From positions 22,160-86,159 of the forward strand of contig JAJPJS010000008.1 of the NCBI GenBank assembly GCA_021324115.1: a stretch of DNA of 64,000 nt. The letters run 5' to 3'. Of this stretch, positions 59,794 through 64,000 are shown piece by piece. The position numbers and the translations under genes are program-made. Below the pieces are notes generated by a model, which saw only the letters and a list, made by a program, of their open reading frames with translations, was not told the origin of the DNA and did not search any database. This stretch comes from Nitrososphaerota archaeon. GTDB taxonomy: Archaea > Thermoproteota > Nitrososphaeria > Conexivisphaerales > DTJL01. The first letter of the stretch is position 1. Each line of letters opens with the position of its first letter.

Positions 59794-60194
59794 TTCACTT
59801 GTCCAAGAAAAGAATAGGCAAGGCACTGGGTGAAATGTTCAAGACCGCCATGGAGGAACCTGTAACCGTAAAGTATCCCTTTGGTGCTGTAATCGTCGCT
59901 GAGCGTTTCAGAGGGAAGCTCGATGTTGACCCCATCAGGTGCACGGGCTGCGGGGTGTGCGAGATAGTTTGCCCGGCCGGCGTTATAACGATGGTGCCTG
60001 TAGGAAAAAGAAGCATAGGGCAAAGGGAAATAGAAGTAAAAAAGCCTGTATTCGACCTCTATACATGCATCTCATGCGGCCAGTGTGTTGAAGATTGTAG
60101 GTTCGGCGCGCTCGCCTTGACAAACAAATTTGAATTGGCTGTATTCGACAAAGGCTCCCTCATTATGAAGAAGGCGTTAAAAGTTGTACAGTGA
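59790..60194 (+). CDS. NuoI/HycF-like 2[4Fe-4S] ferredoxin subunit
   Basis: 134 residues from GTG 59790. CTGCGVCEIVCPAG and CISCGQCVEDCRFGA bind two [4Fe-4S] clusters, separated by about 45 residues. The N-terminal RIGKALGEMFKTAME helix attaches to the membrane arm. It is the electron entry or exit chain of the complex. It overlaps the J gene by 11 bases. Confidence 0.94.
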   Translation: MIHLSKKRIGKALGEMFKTAMEEPVTVKYPFGAVIVAERFRGKLDVDPIRCTGCGVCEIVCPAGVITMVPVGKRSIGQREIEVKKPVFDLYTCISCGQCVEDCRFGALALTNKFELAVFDKGSLIMKKALKVVQ

Positions 60195-60666
60195 ACTGAT
60201 CAGTCTTATTCTCTGTGTAGGTCTTATTGTTGCATCTTTCCTGGGACTATCATCAAAAAGAGTATCGGCTTCATTGATATTTCTTTTTTATTCCAGCGTC
60301 TTCCTTGGAATGATTTTTACAGTCTTTGGAGACTCGCTTCTAGGTTTACTTCACATGGTGACATATGCGGGAGCATTATCGGTAATGCTGCTTTCGGTTA
60401 TTCTCATGACAGGTCAGTCGGACCTTTCTATGCACTCAAAAAATCTTTCTAAAATTGTTGGGGTCATCACCATAGCGGTTGCAGCTTTCGCGGCTCTGTT
60501 CATCTTCACCCACTCTGCTGGAAATTCTCAGATTTTTTCGCAGGATATCTCCCTTCAGCTGCTTTCTTTCATGTGGCAATTCAGGCCGTGGGACCTGCTC
60601 ATAATCGTGATGGTATTCATGTCTTCGATGCTCGTCTTGGCTAATCTGTTCTCCAGGGGCGAATGA
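60184..60666 (+). CDS. NuoJ-like membrane subunit
   Basis: 160 residues from TTG 60184, five hydrophobic helices. LGLLHMVTYAGALSVMLLSVILM corresponds to the conserved TM3 of complex I subunit J with its pi-bulge region. Overlap with the ferredoxin and K genes on both sides indicates translational coupling. Confidence 0.85.
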   Translation: MYSELISLILCVGLIVASFLGLSSKRVSASLIFLFYSSVFLGMIFTVFGDSLLGLLHMVTYAGALSVMLLSVILMTGQSDLSMHSKNLSKIVGVITIAVAAFAALFIFTHSAGNSQIFSQDISLQLLSFMWQFRPWDLLIIVMVFMSSMLVLANLFSRGE

Positions 60667-60983
60667 ATTTGATAACAGAACAAATTATACTTTTGATTAC
60701 GGGTATGGTTCTGCTCCTGATGGGCATCTATTCGGTCTTTACTGCGAAGAATCTGCTAAAAAGCGTGATGTCTTACCAGGTTGCCGTCTTCGGTGTTAAT
60801 CTCACCTTATTCTCTTCAAGTCTTTCCTTTATTGGGATGCAGAGGCTGCTCGGCGATACTTTCGTGTTCATCTCAATAGTCGTGGGAGCTGCGGTCGAAG
60901 TTGTTGGCTTGGCCATAGTCGTGGCTGTTTTCAGAAAATTCGGGACACTTAATCCAGCAGAGATCAGGAGGCTGATCCATTGA
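60663..60983 (+). CDS. NuoK-like membrane subunit
   Basis: 106 residues and three helices, the length of NuoK/MrpC. LLMGIYSVFTAKNLLKSVMS and the later VGAAVEVVGLAIVVAVFRKF carry the glutamate (AAVEVVGLA) used in proton transfer. It overlaps the L gene by four bases. Confidence 0.92.
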   Translation: MNLITEQIILLITGMVLLLMGIYSVFTAKNLLKSVMSYQVAVFGVNLTLFSSSLSFIGMQRLLGDTFVFISIVVGAAVEVVGLAIVVAVFRKFGTLNPAEIRRLIH

Positions 60984-62704
60984 ACCAAATTCTTTCATTT
61001 CTTCCTTGGTCCTTTTGGCTGCTCCCTCTCTTTTCTGTTCCGTTTGCTCCATTGGTGGCCAGGGGTGGGCACAAGGCTGTCTGGAGTTACAGCATGGCCG
61101 TGGCAACGACTTCACTCCTTTTTTCTGCTTTCAGTGCATACACATTCGAATCAGCCAATAACCAAGTACTGACAGAATGGGTTCGATTCCTCTCCGTTCC
61201 ATTGGAGATAACCATTGATGGTCTTTCGCTCCTTGTATCCGTTGTTGTCTCATTCCTTGTCATGCTGGTAGTAATATATTCCCTAGCATACATCAAAGGT
61301 GGTTACGGTCGATACTACTCGCTTATCCTTCTTTTTGCAGGATCCATGCTGGGCCTCGTAATGGCAGGGAACTTGATTCAATTCTACTTCTTCTGGGAGC
61401 TGGTTGGTATATGCTCTGCTCTACTCATAGCCTTCTGGCACGACAGGGAAGCAGCAAGAAAGGCTGGAATGAAGGCTTTTGTTGTTACCAGGATTGGTGA
61501 CGCCTCTCTTCTTGTGGCGATATTCATCGCCTACTCCGTACTTGGCGTAACCAGCTTCACAGGCCTTCTGAATGGCCTCAATAAATTTTCAAGCAATTAT
61601 CTTATGATATTTGGAACACTTGTGTTCATAGGCGCTATGGGCAAGTCTGCCCAGGTGCCTTTGCATGGATGGCTTCCAGATGCGATGGAGGGTCCGACAA
61701 CGGTATCTGCACTGATTCATGCGGCCACAATGGTCAATGCAGGAGTTTACCTCATCATAAGGCTCGCTCCTCTGTACGGGTCCAGTGTCTTCCTGTCATA
61801 CCTGGTTCTTTCAATAGGCCTTCTTAGCGTATTCGTGGGAGGGCTCGGAGCACTCGGAGCGGATGACATAAAGAGAGTCCTCGCTTATTCGACCATAAGT
61901 CAACTGGGTCTTATGTTTACTGCAATCGGCCTGGGGTCAGCGTCATCCGCAACTTATCATTTACTTTCACAGGGTCTCTTCAAGGCACTTGGCTTTCTCT
62001 CCGCAGGCGCGATAATAGAGACCTTGGGAACAAGGAACATGAATGCTATGGGCGGGCTTTGGAAATCCATGAAGTTGACATATTTAGGTTTCCTTTTGTC
62101 TGTCCTCGCAATGTCCGGCCTGCCTCCTCTCGTCGGATTCTGGAGTAAGGAATCGATCCTATCCGCTGCGGGCGGAGGGGTTATCTCATATGTAATTATT
62201 CTATCATCGGTCCTGACATCTCTATATTCGTTCCGAGCACTGATCAAGGTTTTTCATGGCAAACCAAATTTCTCCTCTACTCCTCACGACCCTCATCTCA
62301 GCATGGCTCTACCGATACTCATTTTAGCCATATCTGTTGTGATTGGTTCAGCATTTCTATCCTCCCAGCATTTGGTCAATTTTGTCTCTTTTCTGCCTTA
62401 CACAGCCTACATCATTTCATTTGGAATAGTGGTCTTGGGCATCCTACCCGACTGGTTGGCCTTTCAACTGTATCCGTTACGATTTGCTAGTGCAGTTACG
62501 AACAATTCGGTACTGAAATCATTCAAGAACTTTCTGCTGGGAGGACTGGGTTTTGATGGTATTTACAGGTCAATCGGCAATGCTTTCAACTCATTTTCAA
62601 ACCTTGTTGCTAGAATTCAAACTGGAATTCTTGGATACAATGTCGGTCTCCTCTTTGCCGCCCTGTTGTTAATACTTCTGCTGACTGCGGTGGGAGTGCT
62701 TTGA
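60980..62704 (+). CDS. NuoL-like antiporter subunit
   Basis: 574 residues with 14-16 helices. The Mrp-antiporter core includes FFWELVGICSALLIAFWHDR with its glutamate, GKSAQVPLHGWLPDAMEGPT and VSALIHAATMVNAGVY, and LAYSTISQLGLM with key lysine regions upstream. It pumps ions as part of the distal membrane arm. It ends in a short hydrophobic tail, shorter than the lateral-helix extension of E. coli NuoL. It overlaps the next gene by four bases. Confidence 0.94.
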   Translation: MNQILSFLPWSFWLLPLFSVPFAPLVARGGHKAVWSYSMAVATTSLLFSAFSAYTFESANNQVLTEWVRFLSVPLEITIDGLSLLVSVVVSFLVMLVVIYSLAYIKGGYGRYYSLILLFAGSMLGLVMAGNLIQFYFFWELVGICSALLIAFWHDREAARKAGMKAFVVTRIGDASLLVAIFIAYSVLGVTSFTGLLNGLNKFSSNYLMIFGTLVFIGAMGKSAQVPLHGWLPDAMEGPTTVSALIHAATMVNAGVYLIIRLAPLYGSSVFLSYLVLSIGLLSVFVGGLGALGADDIKRVLAYSTISQLGLMFTAIGLGSASSATYHLLSQGLFKALGFLSAGAIIETLGTRNMNAMGGLWKSMKLTYLGFLLSVLAMSGLPPLVGFWSKESILSAAGGGVISYVIILSSVLTSLYSFRALIKVFHGKPNFSSTPHDPHLSMALPILILAISVVIGSAFLSSQHLVNFVSFLPYTAYIISFGIVVLGILPDWLAFQLYPLRFASAVTNNSVLKSFKNFLLGGLGFDGIYRSIGNAFNSFSNLVARIQTGILGYNVGLLFAALLLILLLTAVGVL

Positions 62705-64000
62705 CCATCTTCGTTGTCACCCTGACGGAGATACTCTTCACTTCCTCGGCATTATGTCTCGCCGCGGACTTTCTAGCGAAGAAGGTCGGAATATACAGGC
62801 AGTACCTTGTAGGCCTCATTGCTTCACTGGGGGTCATGATCTCCCTGGTTACGATGCTCTCAAACTGGAAGGATTATTTAGGAAGGTCGATGATATCTCA
62901 GCCCGTTTCATCCCCTTTTTCTAGCCTCTATATCTCCAATAATTTTACACTTTTCGTTATCTTTCTTGTTCTCGTGATATCTTTCACGGTTTCTATCTAT
63001 TCGACCTTCTGGCTCAGGTCTGACAGTAACGTAGGACCATTTTATGCACTCTTGCTTCTGCTCACATGCTCTCTAGTTGGAGTAGCCTCCGCTGGAGACT
63101 TTCTGACACTTTTTCTTTTCTGGGAAGGCATGAGCCTCTCTTCCTATGGTCTAGTGAGCTTCAGAAAATCATTCGACATAACGCTTGAGGCGTCGTTGAA
63201 ATACTTCTTTATCGTGGGGCTAGGAAGCCTCATAGCGCTCTTCGGAATATCTCTAATGTATTCTCTTGTGGGCAGTCTAGAGCTCGACTCTCTGAAAAAT
63301 CTCCCGCTGGGGGATCCTATAGCCATATTGGGTCTCACGATGACATTTCTGGGATTCGGTGCGGAGGCGGCATTGGCTCCACTCCACACCTGGCTTCCTG
63401 ATGTCTACTCTGCTGCCTCTACTCCCGTGGCTGCGATGATATCAGGCGCAGTAACAGGCATGGGTGTCTTTGGGCCGATCAAAATCCTTCAACCGATAAT
63501 TTCATCGGACGCATCAGGTGTGCCAGTTAACTTCAAGCTGCTCCTTGCTATCATCGGACTAGCTACAATGTTGATAGGTAATCTGGGGGGACTTTACCAG
63601 ACAAATCTAAGGAGAATGCTCGGTTACAGTACGATCGCTCAAACGGGATATTTTGTTTCTGCGCTGTCCACGTTCAGTTTATTGGGTCTGGTTGCTGCGG
63701 TTTTCGCAATTTGGAACCATGGTATACTGAAATCTAACTTCTTCGCACTCACAGGCTCCGTGGAGGAAGGCTATGAGGGTGGAGAGCTCAACAGGTTGAG
63801 AGGAGCAGGGAGGAAGAACAAGGGTCTAGGTGTTCTATTCGTACTCTCCTCGCTTGGGATGATGGGTTCTCCTCCTTTTGGTCTGTTCTGGAGTGAGATT
63901 CTCATAGTGGAATCGCTTGTTATGGCTGGTGGTTTGTTCATAGCACTCGGAGCAGCTGTAGCCTTCAATATGGTGATATCGATCGGCTATTACTACAGAG
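62701..64000 (+). CDS. NuoN/NuoM-like antiporter subunit, cut by the window end
   Basis: Frame open from TTG 62701 to the end of the window, 433 residues seen. Helices include LFLFWEGMSLSSYGLVSF with the channel glutamate and GAEAALAPLHTWLPDVYSAA with STPVAAMISGAVTGMGVF. LRRMLGYSTIAQTGYF and SPPFGLFWSEILIVES follow. It is another Mrp-type antiporter subunit, closer to the NuoN type (PDVYSAASTPV). The end, and whether an M or another subunit follows, is outside the window. Confidence 0.9.
   Translation, partial: MTIFVVTLTEILFTSSALCLAADFLAKKVGIYRQYLVGLIASLGVMISLVTMLSNWKDYLGRSMISQPVSSPFSSLYISNNFTLFVIFLVLVISFTVSIYSTFWLRSDSNVGPFYALLLLLTCSLVGVASAGDFLTLFLFWEGMSLSSYGLVSFRKSFDITLEASLKYFFIVGLGSLIALFGISLMYSLVGSLELDSLKNLPLGDPIAILGLTMTFLGFGAEAALAPLHTWLPDVYSAASTPVAAMISGAVTGMGVFGPIKILQPIISSDASGVPVNFKLLLAIIGLATMLIGNLGGLYQTNLRRMLGYSTIAQTGYFVSALSTFSLLGLVAAVFAIWNHGILKSNFFALTGSVEEGYEGGELNRLRGAGRKNKGLGVLFVLSSLGMMGSPPFGLFWSEILIVESLVMAGGLFIALGAAVAFNMVISIGYYYR

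Noticed and set aside
61160-61190. A GGGTTCGATTCC sequence resembling a tRNA T loop.
   Set aside because: It lies inside the conserved NuoL-like gene and no acceptor or anticodon stem can be formed around it.
56360-64000. Ordinary respiratory complex I (NADH or F420 dehydrogenase).
   Set aside because: The large subunit has both NiFe motifs and a cleavable tail, the small subunit has CNGC, and a maturation protease is in the operon, so hydrogenase is the better reading.
1-64000. CRISPR arrays, insertion sequences or prophage genes.
   Set aside because: No regularly spaced repeats, transposases, integrases or phage structural genes were found on either strand.

Overview
The window is archaeal chromosome. 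Archaeal markers include EF-1A, the ribosomal proteins eS1, eL15 and eL37, Kae1/Bud32/Pcc1, FEN-1, RNase P proteins, sn-glycerol-1-phosphate dehydrogenase, geranylgeranyl reductase, aCPSF1, an LSm protein and Dph5. Many genes start with TTG or GTG, and TATA-like boxes sit about 25 bases before presumed transcript starts. Two proteasome beta genes, one without the catalytic threonine, point to the TACK/Thermoproteota side, perhaps a lineage near Nitrososphaeria. That placement is an inference from gene content, not a phylogeny.

Layout: (1) 1-7.4 kb holds the end of the EF-1A gene, then an accessory-looking stretch: a frameshifted nickel transporter, a winged-helix protein, and a four-gene locus encoding a secreted cysteine-rich protein, two MacB/FtsX-like permeases with large glycosylatable ectodomains, and an ABC ATPase. 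It ends at a tRNA-Lys(CTT) whose 3' end faces it. (2) 7.6-36.6 kb is dense housekeeping: Dph5 fused to DUF357, TruD, Pth2, MarC, lipid saturase, two tiny zinc ribbons, aEF-1 beta, Cdc48, FEN-1, Pcm, DUF371, an Lrp regulator, acylphosphatase, the RNase P/exosome-associated trio, KEOPS genes, RdgB, uS15, a RecJ/GAN-like protein, SerRS, eS1, YchF, a reductase, a hydroxyacid dehydrogenase, MscS, eL15, a winged-helix/cytidylyltransferase fusion, endonuclease V, translin, the inactive proteasome beta, RtcA and NMNAT. (3) 36.6-45 kb has a lone molybdenum hydroxylase large subunit, a class V aminotransferase, a probable 35-residue peptide containing seven consecutive cysteines behind a cysteine-bearing winged-helix gene, an FKBP isomerase, a membrane winged-helix regulator diverging from a DUF4382 secreted protein across palindromes, and G1P dehydrogenase. 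(4) 45-55.5 kb holds the active proteasome beta plus aCPSF1, a tandem-HTH regulator, SepF, HD and PUA proteins, LSm-eL37, RpiA, a nucleotidyltransferase-cupin fusion, PAP2, a YgjP-type protease and membrane proteins. (5) 55.8-64 kb is one tightly overlapping operon running off the window.

That last operon looks like complex I (A-B-C-D-H-I-J-K-L-N order), but its catalytic subunits carry the [NiFe]-hydrogenase cysteines. The large subunit has RxCGxC and DPCxxC followed by a 34-residue tail, the small subunit has CNGC, and a hydrogenase maturation protease gene overlaps the first subunit gene. It is best read as a group 4 energy-converting [NiFe] hydrogenase with a complex-I-like membrane arm. 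This hydrogenase, the cysteine-rich export locus and the poly-cysteine peptide are the strongest candidates for new biology here.
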